A stretch of DNA of 64,000 bases from Raffaelea ambrosiae (GCA_002778195.1 PCDI01000004.1:1786783-1850782); one strand, 5' to 3'; positions 37,441 to 50,919 are shown, numbered from the stretch's first letter. Translations and numbers: made by a program. The notes: generated by a model from the sequence alone, not told the origin.

Positions 37441-40400
37441 ATGGCGGAATCCACGTCCAACGCGCCCGCTCTCAAGACGGACATCCCCGCGGGTGGCTTT
37501 GAGAAGGATCCCGAGAAGGCCGGCCTGCCCACCGGTGCTGCTGCTCCTGCTGCCGCACCGAAGGTCGAGGACGAAGACGAAGATGAGGACATCGACGCCC
37601 TCATCGAGGACCTCGAGTCTCACGACGGCCATGGTGGCGATGACGATGAGGAGGAGGAGACCGACCAGCACGGTGCCCGCATGATCCCCGATGACATGCT
37701 GCAGACCGATACCCGTGTTGGTCTGACCGAGCAGGAAGTCGTTGCTCGTCGCCGCAAGTGAGTATCATCCCCAATTTTCCCCCTGTTTACTCCTTGTTTG
37801 CTCCTTTGTTCTCTTTCTTTACTTTCCCCCATCTGGGATGTTCCTGGATTATTTTCTCTTATTTCCGCGCCCGTTGCTCTGCATTCCCAATTGAGACCCG
37901 TTTTCGAGCTATGAAAAGTGGACCCAATTGGCGTGCGCAGCAGCTGTCCAGAAGAAGAAAAAAATGGGCAACGCCAGAAAAAAGGAAATATGCCGAAGAC
38001 TGTCACGCGAATCACACCCAGTACCGTTGAGCACAGAACACCCAAGCTAACAACGTCCTACAGGTATGGTCTCAACCAGATGAAGGAGGAGAAGGAGAAC
38101 CTGGTTCTCAAGTTCCTCGGTTTCTTCGTTGGTCCCATTCAGTTTGTCATGGAGGTATGTCTGGTGTTTTTTTTCTGCAGCTGTTTTTCCCCTTATCAGA
38201 AACTTTTTTTTGGGGGGGTGGCGATCCGCATTTGCAAAAAATCCCGCAAACTGCGACCCCAAGCTTGGTCCAATTGGAGCGCGGCAGTTTGCCCGATCCC
38301 TCCAATTGAGCCAAGTCTTTGTTCCCTGGTTTCCCCGCTCTGCAAGCTCGCCGTTGCATCAGCAGCTCCCCCTCACGCAAGGGGGGGTGTGCGCAGCAGG
38401 CATGCGCGGGAAAGCCGAGAGATGTTTCGTTTCGTTTCCTGTCTTGTTTTGACGATCACGCACATCATGGCTCGGGTTCGCTAACAATGTGTTTCCCCAG
38501 GCTGCTGCTGTTCTTGCTGCCGGTCTTGAGGACTGGGTCGATTTCGGTGTCATTTGCGGTAAGTTGTGGCCACTCTGTCATAGACTTGCGCGACGAAGTC
38601 ATGATGACGACATACTTTCCTCTCCCACACGTCACCAATTACATCGCCGTACTAACTCGTCCCGCTAGCTCTGCTTCTGCTGAACGCTGCTGTCGGTTTC
38701 GTCCAGGAGTTCCAGGCTGGTTCCATTGTCGCTGAGCTGAAGAAGACTCTGGCCCTGAAGGCCGTCGTCCTGCGTGACGGTGCCCTGAAGGAGATCGAGG
38801 CTTCCGAGGTCGTTCCCGGTGATATCCTGCAGGTCGAGGAGGGTACCATTATCCCCGCCGATGGTCGCATTGTCACCGAGGATGCCTTCCTCCAGGTCGA
38901 CCAGTCTGCCATCACCGGCGAGTCTCTCGCTGTCGACAAGCACCAGGGCGACAACTGCTATGCGTCGTCTGCCGTCAAGCGTGGTGAGGCCTTTGCCATC
39001 ATCACCGCTACTGGTGACAACACCTTTGTCGGTCGTGCTGCTGCCCTCGTGAACCAGGCCTCGTCGGGCACTGGCCATTTCACTGAGGTGCTCAACGGTA
39101 TCGGCACCGTTCTGCTGGTTCTCGTCATCCTGACCAACCTGGTTGTCTGGGTGTCGTCCTTCTACCGCTCCAACCCGATCGTCAAAATCCTCGAGTTCAC
39201 CCTGGCCATCACCATCATTGGCGTGCCTGTCGGTCTGCCCGCTGTCGTTACTACCACCATGGCTGTCGGTGCTGCCTACCTCGCCCGCAAGAAGGCCATT
39301 GTCCAGAAGCTGTCCGCCATCGAGTCTCTGGCTGGTGTCGAGATCCTCTGCTCCGACAAGACCGGTACCCTGACCAAGAACAAGCTCTCCCTGGCCGAGC
39401 CCTACACCGTCTCCGGTGTCGAGCCCGAGGACCTGATGCTGACGGCCTGCCTGGCTGCGTCCCGCAAGAAGAAGGGTATCGATGCCATCGACAAGGCTTT
39501 CCTCAAGTCCCTCCGCTACTACCCCCGTGCCAAGAGCGTTCTGTCCAAGTACAAGGTCATCGACTTCCACCCCTTCGACCCCGTCTCCAAGAAGGTCACT
39601 GCCCTCGTCGAGTCCCCCCAGGGCGAGCGCATCACCTGTGTCAAGGGTGCCCCTCTGTTCGTCCTCAAGACCGTCGAGGAGGACCACCCCATCCCCGAGG
39701 AGATCGACCAGGCCTACAAGAACAAGGTCGCTGAGTTCGCCACCCGTGGTTTCCGTTCCCTCGGTGTTGCCCGCAAGCGGGGTGAGGGTGCCTGGGAGAT
39801 TCTCGGCATCATGCCCTGCTCTGACCCCCCGCGTCACGATACTGCCCGCACCATTAACGAGGCCAAGTCGCTGGGTCTGTCCATCAAGATGCTTACGGGT
39901 GACGCTGTCGGTATTGCTCGCGAGACCTCCCGCCAGCTGGGTCTGGGTACCAACGTCTACAACGCCGAGCGCCTGGGTCTGGGCGGCGGCGGTGACATGC
40001 CCGGTTCCGAGGTGTACGACTTCGTCGAGGCCGCTGACGGTTTCGCCGAGGTGTTCCCCCAGCACAAGTACAACGTCGTCGAGATTCTCCAGCAGCGTGG
40101 CTACCTCGTTGCCATGACTGGTGACGGTGTCAACGACGCTCCCTCTCTGAAGAAGGCCGATACTGGTATTGCTGTCGAGGGTGCCTCGGATGCCGCCCGC
40201 TCTGCTGCCGATATTGTCTTCCTGGCCCCTGGTCTGGGTGCCATCATCGACGCCCTCAAGACTTCCCGCCAGATTTTCCACCGCATGTACGCCTACGTCG
40301 TCTACCGTATCGCCCTGTCCATCCATCTGGAGATCTACCTTGGTCTGTGGATTGCCATCCTCAACCGTTCGCTGAACATTGAGCTGGTCGTCTTCATTGC

Positions 40401-41068
40401 CATTTTCGCCGACGTTGCCACTCTTGCTATTGCCTACGACAACGCTCCCTACTCCCGCACCCCCGTCAAGTGGAACCTGCCCAAGCTGTGGGGTATGTCC
40501 ATCCTGCTGGGCATTGTCCTTGCTGTCGGTACCTGGATCACTGTCACTACCATGTACGCTGGTGGCCAGGATGGCGGTATTGTCCAGAACTTTGGTGTCA
40601 TGGACGAGGTTGTCTTCCTTGAGGTCTCCCTGACTGAGAACTGGCTGATCTTCATCACCCGTGCCAACGGTCCCTTCTGGTCTTCCATCCCCTCGTGGCA
40701 GCTCACCGGTGCCATTCTGATTGTCGATCTGCTGGCCACTTTCTTCACCCTGTTCGGTTGGTTCATGCCCAAGGGCCATGGCGGCCAGACCTCCATTGTT
40801 GCTGTCGTCCGTATCTGGATTTTCTCTTTCGGTGTCTTCTGCATCATGGGCGGTGTCTACTACATGCTCCAGGACAGCGTCGGCTTCGACAACCTGATGC
40901 ACGGCAAGAGCCCCAAGGGCAACCAGAAGCAGCGCTCGCTCGAGGACTTTGGTAAGTCGTTCCGACAGTACTGTTCTCTCTTTGTGTTATCATCACGTAC
41001 TAACATGACCCCTCTCTACAGTTGTCTCTCTGCAGCGTGTGTCGACCCAGCACGAGAAGTCGCAGTAA
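37441..41068 (+). CDS. PMA1: Plasma-membrane H+-ATPase (P-type, Pma1)
   Basis: Pumps protons out of the cell with ATP and drives nutrient uptake. Exons: 37441-37757, 38064-38154, 38501-38558, 38669-40951, 41022-41068; 931 residues. Visible motifs: acidic N-terminus (VEDEDEDEDIDALIEDLES), actuator TGES, phosphorylation site SDKTGTLT with Asp385, CVKGAP nucleotide-binding motif, hinge TGDGVNDAPSLKKAD, and about ten hydrophobic segments including IIGVPVGLPAV. The C-terminal regulatory tail, split by the last intron, ends QRVSTQHEKSQ. Ser924-Thr925 match the yeast Ser911-Thr912 pair whose phosphorylation activates the pump with glucose. Codon use is strongly biased to C-ending and GGT/GCT codons, consistent with very high expression. 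That bias creates a 745-codon antisense open frame that is not a gene. Confidence 0.99.
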
Positions 41069-41820
41069 AGCGAAGCGCCCTTTGTGTTTTATAGAACCGA
41101 AGTTGGTTGGAGGTGGTAGGCGTATAATGAGGAACCTTCTTTTGTGTTATGTGGGATAACTACCCTTTCGTGTGCCCCCTTTTCTTCCTTTCTCGCTCAA
41201 TGGAGTGGACAACCAGAATGCGAAGGAAGGGGTTAGTGGCTGCGTCTGGCGAGATACCACTTTCTTTTCTCTTTTGTTTTAAAATTTTCTGATCTGAAGA
41301 GGGAGGAGACGAGGCCCCATACCCCTAACGAGCTCTTTAGACGGGAGTAATTAATAAAAACGTAAAATTGGATAAAATCGCCGTGCAACATGTGATGATT
41401 GTGATGAGTGACTTGTGTGGGTGCTTGTGTGGGTGGGTGCTTGTGGAAAAGGCAAAGCGGGCGGTGTAGCGTATTAGTTGTCGAAAAGTCGTGGCGGGAG
41501 GTGTCACCAACAGGCCGGTATCACGTGACACGAAATAAATTGAACTGGGAACTGGATGGAGCAAAACAACAAGTGAGGACAAACAAGGCCTTGACACGAA
41601 ACTTCCTACATGACCTCAACTCTGGGAGCAGGACTTCCGCGTGAGCTCTGGAGATGGTCTGCCTTTGGGGGTCTTGATTTTCAGAATTTGTCTGCTAGAT
41701 TGCTCTCCTATCCACAGATATAGTTGGGGGAATCACCCTCTGTGCTGGATCGAAGCGATTCTTCCCTCTGGACCGGAGGGCCAGCTTTCACACCCAACCG
41801 AAAAACCAAGAGTGTCCGTC
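41069..41820. other. Intergenic region between the H+-ATPase and DCAF4-like genes
   Basis: About 750 bp: the AT-rich 3' flank of the H+-ATPase and then the promoter of the next gene. It holds one CACGTG (41522, within TATCACGTGACA). No ORF looks like protein. Confidence 0.65.
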
Positions 41821-44421
41821 ATGCCGGCCCCGTTTGACTTCCCGGGTCACTACTGGGGTAAGTGTACTCAAAACCACCTGGTCCACTCCAGTCTCGCTGC
41901 ACACGACTGACATTCTCTTCCCTCCTGCAGACGAAGACCGCCAGAGATTTTTCAAGATTGAAAAGACGGGCACGGCACCCGAGGGCTCGAGCTGGTCGCA
42001 GGACCATGTCCGCGTTCGGTCCGAGCACGAGAAAGCTCAGCAGCGGAAGAAGGATCGACAACGCCAGCGGCGGGACCGAAGGGTGCGTCCTAGCCACCCA
42101 GCAGCAGGAGGAGCAGCAGGAGCAGCAGCAGCGTCTCGGTATGGGTCGCCATATGGGGCGCCATATGGGTCGCCGTCGTCGGCGGCGGCTGCGGTTCCTG
42201 ATGGCGCCGACGCCAACGACGACGACGACGAGGACATGGACCCGCTGACGTTTCCCCCACGCATCGCGAGGCCGTCCTTGTACGAGAACCCGCTCATTGG
42301 CGGCTTTCTGTCCCGAGAGACGAAGCACGAAGGGGCTGGGCCACACCTGTGCCAGCAGCCCCTGCGCCCGGTCCTGGCCGCCACGGCCACGGCGGCCTAT
42401 GCGCAGAGCCTCTGCTGCCACGGCTGGATGACCATTCTGGACGACAGCCACGCACAGCAGGAGGAGGAGGAGGAGGAGGGCTACGGCGGCGGCGGCGGCG
42501 GCGATCACGAGCCGCAGGGGTTCGCCGGCCAGCCGTTGCAGCTCGCTCGGGGGCGTGCGCGCATACCGTCGCCATACAATGTGAAATGCATGTATGTGCA
42601 TGGCGGCGACGACGCCACGGGTCTGGGGGTCGTGTATACGAGTGCGTCTTGTTTTGTGTTGCGTTTAAACTGGTCTTCCGCTCTCTCTGTTTCTCTTTTT
42701 TTTTTTTCTCTCTTTCTCTCTAACATGGACTAGGCGTCCCCGACGAGTTTCGCACTTCCGATCTCAAAGCCCAGTACATCCCGCGCGATGCAAACAACTG
42801 GTGAGCCAGCCGGCTTGTGAGCAGGAAAAAAAAAAGGTTCCCTGATTAACATTGTCTTCTTCTTTTTCTTCCTTCGTCTTCTAGCTTGGTAGAGGAGTGG
42901 CCGACAAACGGACCGTTTGCACGATATGCCCGCTTCGAGCGCACCCGGACCGAGCGAATGCACGTTCCCAGCCTGTCCGCCCTCGCCTACCACAAGCCGT
43001 CCCACCACATGATTGCCACGGAGTCACTCGTGTCCCGAACCGACTACGGCGGCATCGAGGGCAGTGCGTGCATCCAGATCTTCTCGCCACGCACCGGGGA
43101 TGCGGATCCCGACGACCCCGGTCCGGCCTGGCGTGTGGGAGGCACCGTCTCTGGGCCGGGGGTGAACCGCAGAGTGCTCCGGGTCTTTGGCGATGCCAAC
43201 GGCGAGGATGCTGTCTACGCGTGTGCCCCTGCGCCCGCCGCGGCCAGCAGCAGCCTCCTCTGTGTGGTCGGCAGCAGCCGCGGGATTGCCACGATCGACC
43301 TCCAGCGCCTGACCTTGGCCACGACTAGGGCAGGAGCGCAGAGAGCGGCCAGCCGGAACGTGGACTGGTACCAGTACCGTGCAGGGACGGATCTGTTTTT
43401 GCGCGACTATGCCTTGCGGTCGCCGTACTCTTACGATGGCAGCAGCAGCAACAACAACAACCACAACAACAGAAAGGGCAGGCGTGGTAAGAACCACAGC
43501 AACAACAACAACACAGTAGCGACACCCCCTTTGGTCATCTCGACGGTGGACTTCTTTGAGGGCCATCCGAGTCTCGTCTTGGCTGGTGGCCGCGGGCATC
43601 CACACCCATGGCTGGTCGACCTGCGCGAGTCCGGCGGCGACGACGTCCGCCGGTGGCACGCCTTCCATAGCGCCGGCAGCGGCGCCTCCTCCTCGGCGGC
43701 ACGGGACGCGAGCGACCGATGCGCACATGGAGCGATGGCCCATACGAATGCGGCCCATGGTGTGGCCCGGGTCCGGTCGGTCGGCCAGTACCGTGTTGTT
43801 GCGGCCGGCGTCCGGGACACCATGCTCCTGTACGATGTCCGCAACCTGGGGATGGATACAGCAACAACGGCGTCGTCGTCGTCGTTGCCGTCGTCATCGT
43901 CGTCGTCACTCCCGACCGGCAATCCTTTGCTGCGCTTCCAAGGATACCGCAACAATGCCAACATCATGGGCGTGGCCTTTGACGTGGAGCCGTCGCTGGG
44001 ACTCGTGGCCACGGTCGACGACGACGGGCTTCAATGGGTCCACCGGCCCGGCCAGAGGCCCTACTGCATGCGGCGCAGCGGCGGGCTGGTGCTCTTCTCG
44101 CTGGCCACGGGCGAGCGGCTCGAGCCGAACCAAAGTCTTCAGCGCGACGGGCTGAGCCAGCCGTACGATCCCGCGGCGGGACTCCCTCCCGAAACGCGAG
44201 GCACGAGCCTGGCGGCCCTCAAGCCACGGCCGAATCGCGAGCGCCTGGGTGCACTCCAGTTCGCCCGTCTGCCCGGCGACAAGGTCTCGAGCCTGTTTGT
44301 GGCGGTCGGGCCACGCATCACCAAGCTCTCTCCTGGCATGTTCGGAGAGGACGGAGAGCCAGAGAACGAAGGGGACAACAGCGACGACGACAGAGGCGAC
44401 AAGATGGTTTTGGACCGGTAA
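41821..44421 (+). CDS. DCAF4-like WD40 protein
   Basis: Exons: 41821-41857, 41931-42641, 42734-42800, 42885-44421; about 783 residues. The first exon is only 37 nt. The N-terminal PGHYWDEDRQRFFKI matches the short 'PG(F/Y)Y(F/D)..(K/R)YF' signature that opens DCAF4/WDR21 proteins, Cul4-DDB1 substrate receptors. After a charged segment and low-complexity runs (Ala/Gly/Pro, Glu and Gly runs, Asn runs near 43,450-43,520) come beta-propeller-like strands: VVAAGVRDTMLLYDVRNLG, RFQGYRNNANIMGVAFD and VATVDDDGLQWVHRPG. Fungal orthologues often carry an uninformative 'myocyte enhancer factor 2d' label, which I think is wrong. No WD dipeptide is strictly conserved, as is common in this family. All junctions keep frame. 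Its substrates cannot be told from sequence. Confidence 0.85.
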
Positions 44422-44753
44422 CGACAGTCAAAGCTGGAAAGGAACTTGGTTGGATGCACACACACATTGGCATCAAGTTTGCAAAGAGATACCCCGAGGC
44501 AGGTGCGAGATAGTATTCTATTTATTACGCTGGCTGCTTCTATCGTTCGTCGACTCGTTGATTCGTTGATGCCATGATTCTTTGATTCCAACCCAAGCCA
44601 GGAGACCCCGACACCAAGACAGTAGACACTCTGGCCAAGACTGCTCGACGCACACACATACAGCGCGTGCACAACACTGCTAACAATACAGACAGGGAAA
44701 GCATAGTTAATGGATAGGGGAGGAAAGAGTGTGAAGAAGTTGGATCATATCTT
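44422..44753. other. Short intergenic region between convergent genes
   Basis: 332 bp between the stop of the DCAF4-like gene (plus) and the stop of the unknown gene (minus); it must hold both 3' ends. Nothing else seen. Confidence 0.7.
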
Positions 44754-46694
44754 TCACGTAGGCGGTGGGAGAATGCCAGGATTGCCCGGCCAGTGCCAAA
44801 ACCCGGCCATTCCGGGTGCAATGCAAGTTGGCATCTGCTCCCTTTGATAGAAACACAGCAGCATCGGTTGTTCTGGGCCACCGTGATGGGCCATGTCGGC
44901 TGGGGGGGAGCTGCCAGTGTAGTACGGTAGCGTACCGGCGTTGGGCAATCCGGCCTCGGCCACGTTGCTCCACTGAGTGCTCGAAGCTGGATGCATGTGG
45001 GCTAACCCCGGACCGGGTTGTGCTTGGCTGGGCTTCTTCGGACCAAGTAGGGAGGCAGGATCTACTTCAGACGTTGTGGCCTCAGCGCTGACGATGGTAG
45101 GATAAGGGTTGCTGACCGGCTCGGGACTGCAGCCAAGAAGCCAGGCCAGATATCTCTCAGCGGGCAGAGCCAGTGTTGCAGGATGCCCTAGGCCGCCTGC
45201 GTGATACATTGGGAGAAGCAATGGGTCCGGGTACGCTTTCGTGGGACGCAAGTCTTTTGAGGCTGCCGGCTCTGTTGGGGAGTCTATCTCGGTGTCGGTA
45301 AGAAGCGAAGGCACGCCCACGTCGTTGCCCAGTCCAATCAGGGTCTGTGTGGGCGGAAAGGCTGTTTGGCCAGCATCCGGCTTGGATGGGTAGATGGTCC
45401 TGATGTCGAAAGGCGAGACCGTGGTTGTCAGGTCGTCTGCGGTGCGTCCTGCTGGGATCTCTTCTGTCCAGTGGCTGCCACCGTTGCTGCGGCTAAAAGC
45501 GTCGTCAGGCTCAGAGACAACACGGTCGTTGGTCTTATACAGCGAGCCAGCATGCAAGGCAGCCTCGGTCGGGTGGCTAGTAGCCGTGTGAGCAGTCGGG
45601 GGAAGCGGCGGAGGCACCTCGTCGAAGGGGAGGGTGCTCGAGCTCTCTGGCCGGGACGTGGCCTTGATTCCGCTTTCCCTCCGTCTTTTCCCTTCGTATT
45701 CACTGGCCCAAGCAACGGCTGCAGGATCTGGTGTCAGTAAATTTCAAAAGTAGTACGAGTAGCATTGTGAAGAGCAGCAGACTTGGCAGACAGGCGTACG
45801 AGAAATGCTTTGGTGGAACGGCCAATACCTGGGATGCTCCTGAGAAGCCTTCCTCTTTCCTTTGGCACAGGTGCTGTGGACGGCATGGCTTGGCAGCCCC
45901 CCCAAAAGGCTGGCACGGATCGCACTCTGCCGGTCTGCTGGTTGGCTGGCGGCCTGGGTCATGTTGGCTGGCATATTCTCGATACTTTTGGCGTCGACCA
46001 CGGCCTGGGTGGCTTCGTGGGCCTGGTCTTCCTGATCGTGCTCCAGCCAGTCAGAATGCCGATGCAGAGGTGCTGTGGCACGAAAGTTTGGCAGAGACGT
46101 CTGGCTGAGACGACTTGATGTGCTGCCGGCGATGCTGTCGTTGTCGGAAAACACGGGTGCGCCGTCCGCCTCGACTGAGGCAAAAGGGATCTCTGCACTG
46201 GTCTTTCGGCTGGTCTCTTTGGTAGGAAGATTCGTTTCCGTGAGAACGCGGCGCATGCTGTGACACCGGTGGCACTCCTTAGGGTCCGAATTCATGCTGT
46301 CGTCGTGGCCGGACATGTGTTCGCTGGCGGATCCGGTGTCGTACCCAGTGTTGTATCCGGGGTCGTCGCCCTCGGCGTCCGATCCGACTTCCGACCTAGC
46401 GTCGAAACTCGTTCGTGCCTCGCTAGCACCGCTGCTTCCCGGGAGTGAAGAGTTCTCCAGCTGCAGCTGCTGCACGGACGGGTCGTCCGAGCCCGGCGAT
46501 GGCGGTGCGTCTGTCGCTGCTGTTGTAGCAGCTGCCTTGACGAGGCGAGCTGACCGCCGCAGCGAGCTCTGGTTTGGTTCAGCATCCTTGAGTGTCTCTG
46601 CCACGGACTTCCCACAAGTGGCTGGACTGGGTGTTGTTCTCCCTAGCTGCAGCGTTGCCACGGGCCTGCGCCAGTGAGTGCTCTTGGGAGACAT
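44754..46694 (-). CDS. Unknown Ser/Thr-rich fungal protein
   Basis: Two exons on the minus strand, 46694-45800 and 45727-44754, about 622 residues. The intron is 72 nt (GTACGC...ACACCAG, with a TACTGAC branch-like sequence). An alternative acceptor a few bases downstream (CTGCAG) would also keep frame. I recognise no domain. The N-terminal half is Ser/Thr/Ala-rich and acidic, with a lone CHRC motif near residue 140 (ECHRCHSM). Just after the splice site is a basic stretch, WASEYEGKRRRESGI, possibly a nuclear localisation signal or conserved core. The C-terminal third is Pro/Gly/Ala-rich. Probably nuclear or regulatory, but that is a guess. It lies tail-to-tail with the DCAF4-like gene and 555 bp downstream of NIC96. 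Confidence 0.75.
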
Positions 46695-47249
46695 GCTGGA
46701 TGGAGTGAATCGTGGTGCAATGGCGATGCTCCTGTAGTTCCAAAAAGAACTGGTAAAGATGGGGGAGATGTAATGCTGTGCTGGGAAGATGAATAATGAA
46801 TCAAGGCGTGGGATGTCTATACTTCTTGCGTGCGCCCGCTTATGGGAGAATGGTGATGATGATGGTGATGATGGTGATGGAAGCTGTTGAGGAAGCTGGG
46901 CAACTCGGGAGACAAAACAACAACAACAACAACAACAGTGGACCGGTATACACAAGGAAACCAAACCGGAAAGAGCAAGCGAGGCCAGGGGGGGAACACA
47001 TTGTGGAAGGTGCGACTGGATTGTGTACAATGCGAATGCATATGATTAGTCTTGACGAGGCGGTCGTGCCTTCCCTCCTTGGCTTTCGGCCATCCTTGCC
47101 AGTTTCCCTATTTTGCGACATCTAAACCAGTAGAATACAATACAAGCGCTCTTTCTTTGATCCTCCTCCCACGACCCATGGTCCTTTCCTTTCCTCGCCC
47201 TCTCTTTTCGCCTTCTCTCTCTCTCTCTCTCTCCCTCTCTCTCTCCTCT
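46695..47249. other. Intergenic region between the unknown gene and NIC96
   Basis: 555 bp: promoter of the unknown gene and 3' flank of NIC96 (both minus strand). It contains GATGAT and CAACAACAA microsatellites at about 46,855-46,935 and a CT run at about 47,216-47,248 that directly abuts the NIC96 stop codon. Confidence 0.7.
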
Positions 47250-50200
47250 TCAATCGGCCGATGCCCGCGCCAGGGCCTCGTGCAGGTACGGCGGGAACCG
47301 GTACCGCAGCTGGCTCGTGTAGGCCGTCAGGTCGACACAGATCTGCTTGAGCTCGTCGGCAAGCAGGCGCGACGCCGAGGCGTTGCCGCTGAACTGGCTG
47401 CCGAGCAGACGGTCGCGCTGCTGCGTGCAGCAGAGGATGGTCCACATGAGCAGGTTGGGCACGTTGATGGCGACAGGCTGGGCGAGCGCCGAGAAGCGCG
47501 CGGCGTAGCTGCGGATGGCGCTGGGGTCGCCGTTGGCGCGGAGAGGAAGGATCTCCAGGTCGCGGATTTTCTGGACAAACAAACAAAAAAAAGTCAGTAA
47601 GCGGGAAGAAGATCACATACACGAAAGACGAAGAACACGCGGGGCCAGCCATTCTCGCCATGCTTCCTTGTGTGTGTGTGTGTGTGAACGTACATCTAGA
47701 CATTGCGGCCACTTGCCGGCCTCGACCATCGACTTGATCTCGCTCATCTGCAGCAGCACGCTGCAGGCAATCCGGTTCTCCTCCCGGATGCGGCCGCGGA
47801 ACATCCGGTCCCGCTCGTACATGGCCATCATGGTCACCGCCAGCTCCACGGGGTCGTCAATCGACGCCAGGCTGAGACTGCTGCCGGGCAGGGCCGTGGC
47901 CACGGAGCCGGCAGACGAGGCCGCGCCGCCAGACAGGGCCGCCTGTGCCGCCTGGGCCTGGGCCTGGGCGTCGGCGCCGACGCGCGGCTTGACCGGCACC
48001 AGCCGCATGGGCTCTTCGCCGATCTCCAGCGCAATGGCCTCGCTCAGCGCCCGGCTCACAATGACCACGACCGTATCGTAGTCGCCGGCCAGGTGGTAGA
48101 GCAGCACGGCATCCGTCGTGCGGCCCCCGTCGTCGGCGTCGCGGGCGGCCTGCAGCGTGATGGCCTTGACGAGGTCCTGCTCGCGGTCGAGCGCGATGAG
48201 GGCGCCGCGGTCCTCAATGAGACCGCGGATGCGCGTGCCGTCGGGCCGGATGTCGCCGATCAGCTTGCTGAACTCGCGCGTCTCCAGCACGAGCTCGCGC
48301 AGGGCCTCGTAGCAAAGCGAGGCCGCCGGCGACGGTGCGGCTCCGTCCGCTGCTGGCGCGTCATGGCTGCCACTGTTGTTGCTGTTGCTGCTGCCGCTGC
48401 TGCTGCTTCCCTCGCCCAGGCAAATCAGCACCAGATAGTCCACGGCGGCCGCCACGTTGGCGGCGCGGAAGTCGCGCGTGTAGTACCCGATCATGCGGGC
48501 AAAGTTGATCTGCGGCAGGCCGCGCGTGCTGTGGCTCAGCAGCTCGTTGGTGGCGCTGGCCAGGCTGGCGTCGGGCGTGCGCAGCAGGCCGTAGTACTCG
48601 AGCGCCACGGCAAAGTGCACGGCGTCGACATACGAGAAGCCGTACAGGTACGCCACGGCCGGCTCAAAGAGACCCGCGAGCACCTGCAGGTAGAAGAACA
48701 TGGCGTAGGAGCCGGCGGCCACGCCGGGCGCGTTTTTGGCAAAGTGCTTCTGGCCAATGTCGCGGATGCTCTCCTGCAGCTCGGCCAGGCCGTACATCTC
48801 GCTGGCCAGCTCGGCGGCGCGGTCGCCCTCGCGCGCCAGGTTGAACTGCAGCCAGATCCAGTCGTGCACGTCCGTCTGCAGCGACGCCTCGAAGCTGCGG
48901 TTGGCCACGTCGCAGCGGCCGATCACCTTGTAGCAGGCCATCCGGAAGGGGTCGACCGAGCCCTCGGGCGCGTTGCGCGCGCGCTGGTTGTAGTCGCTGC
49001 TGCAGCGCTCCTGCATGGCGCGCTTGAGCCGCCGGTCCTCGCTCGACGCATAGCTGTTGATGTAGCTGGCAAACACCCGGTCGATGCCGCGGATCTGCGT
49101 CTGGTTGTCGTTGACGTACTGCGCCGCCTCGGTCACGTGGCCCGACCGCAGCAGGTAGAAGATCACCGCCCAGACGTGCTCGCCCTGCACCTGCTGCAGC
49201 TCCACGTTGTCCGGCACCAGCATCTTCTGCGCTGCCCGCACCCGGATGTACGCCTTGATCTTGCTGACCACGTCCGGCCGCCCGCCCAGGCTCGCCTCTA
49301 GCGGGAACTTGGCAATCTGCGCCTCCACCTCGGCGAAAAACTTCTTCTCCAGGAACCGGTTGGCCCCGGTCAGGATGCGCTGCCGGATGGCAATCGCCCC
49401 CGCGCTCTGTGTGTTCGGGTCCAGGTAGGCCCGTGCAAACTGCCGCTGCTTCGGCCCCGGCGCCCCGCGCACCGCCGGCACGATGCTCGACAGCTCGTCC
49501 TCGCCCACAATGTCCGCCAGCGCCGCAAACGCCTCGCTGACCAGCGACGCGTGCCGGTCGCTGCCCAGCTCCCTCTCGACCGTGACCATCTCGTGCAGGA
49601 TGGGGAACGGCGCCGACTCCAGCCGGCTGTCGTTGAGCCGCCGCACCGTCTCCGCCAGCCGCGCCTGCTTCTCGCGCGTGTACCGGTCGTCCACGTTGGC
49701 CGACAGGCTCCCGCCGCCACCGCTGTTACCGGTGCCCCCGCTGGTGCCGTCCGCGCCCGCACCCGACGTGCCATCCCCACCGCCGCTGCCGCCGCCGCCG
49801 GGCGCGTTGGCCGCCTCCACATCCGTAAACTCGGACGCGTGCGCGCCGATGCGGGTTGCCGAGCCAATGACCGACTTCTGCATCCGCGACCGCCCAAACA
49901 CGCTGCCCGTGCCCGTTCTCGTGCCCGACGCTCCCAGTGTCTGCGATGCGGCCGCCTGGGACTGCTGCCGGCTGCGGCGCGACCGCCCAAACCCGCCCGT
50001 GCCGCCGGCGCCGGCGCCGATCGCCGATCCTGCGCCGCCGGCCGGCCCGGCCACGTCGGGTGTGCCGTAGCGCGAGCCGCTGTTGCCGGCGAGCTCCTCG
50101 CGGGTCTTGATGCCAAAGTGGTCGTAGATGCGCTTGCGCTGGGCCTCCCACTCCATGGTGACGTTGTCTTCGAGGAAGCTGTCAAAGTCGCGCACAGAGC

Positions 50201-50855
50201 GCTCGAGGCCGTCGGCGATCATGCTGAGCGTGGTCTTGGTCTGCAGATTGGAAAGGTAGGTGTCGACGTCGACCTCCGACGGGCCACCACCGAACCCCCC
50301 GCCACCAGCCGCAGAAGCAGCAGCAGCAGCAGCAGCAGAAGCACTGCTGCCAGCGCCTGCCGTGGCCGAGAATACGCCAAAGCTGCCCAGGTCGCGCACG
50401 GCAGCTCCTGGGTCGACGCCCGACGCCGCCAGCACGTAGTGCGCCTTGCCGTCGATAGCGCCGGCACCACCACCACCACCACCCGATGCCGTGCCGCCGC
50501 GTGGGCCGATCTTGCGCAGCTTCTGGCGCAGGTCGCCCAGGCCGAGGTGCAGGCTGGGCAGTTCAGGCGCAGCGCCACCTGGGCCGTCGATGCCGGACGA
50601 CGTATGCACGCCGCCGTTGCCGCTGCCTTCGCCGCCGTCGGCGCGTTTCTTGCTCTTGGCCAGCAGGCTGTCGAAATAGGCGCCCGACGCGGCAGGCCGT
50701 CCGGCCGCGTTCTGGCTCTGCGCGTTGCGGCTGGCCGAGATCGCGGCGAGCTGGGCCGCAGCCGCAGTGGGTTGTATGGAACGGGACGGGTTCGTGTCCC
50801 AGAGGCTGCCGCCAAAGATGGATGACGCGCCGGCCGTTGAGGCGTTCATGGCAGC

Positions 50856-50919
<64 letters not shown>

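Noticed and set aside
38665..40902. 745-codon open frame antisense to PMA1
   Set aside because: Lies wholly opposite the main H+-ATPase exon and reads as Gly/Asp/Val/Leu-rich sequence with no domain. It is produced by the strong codon bias of PMA1.
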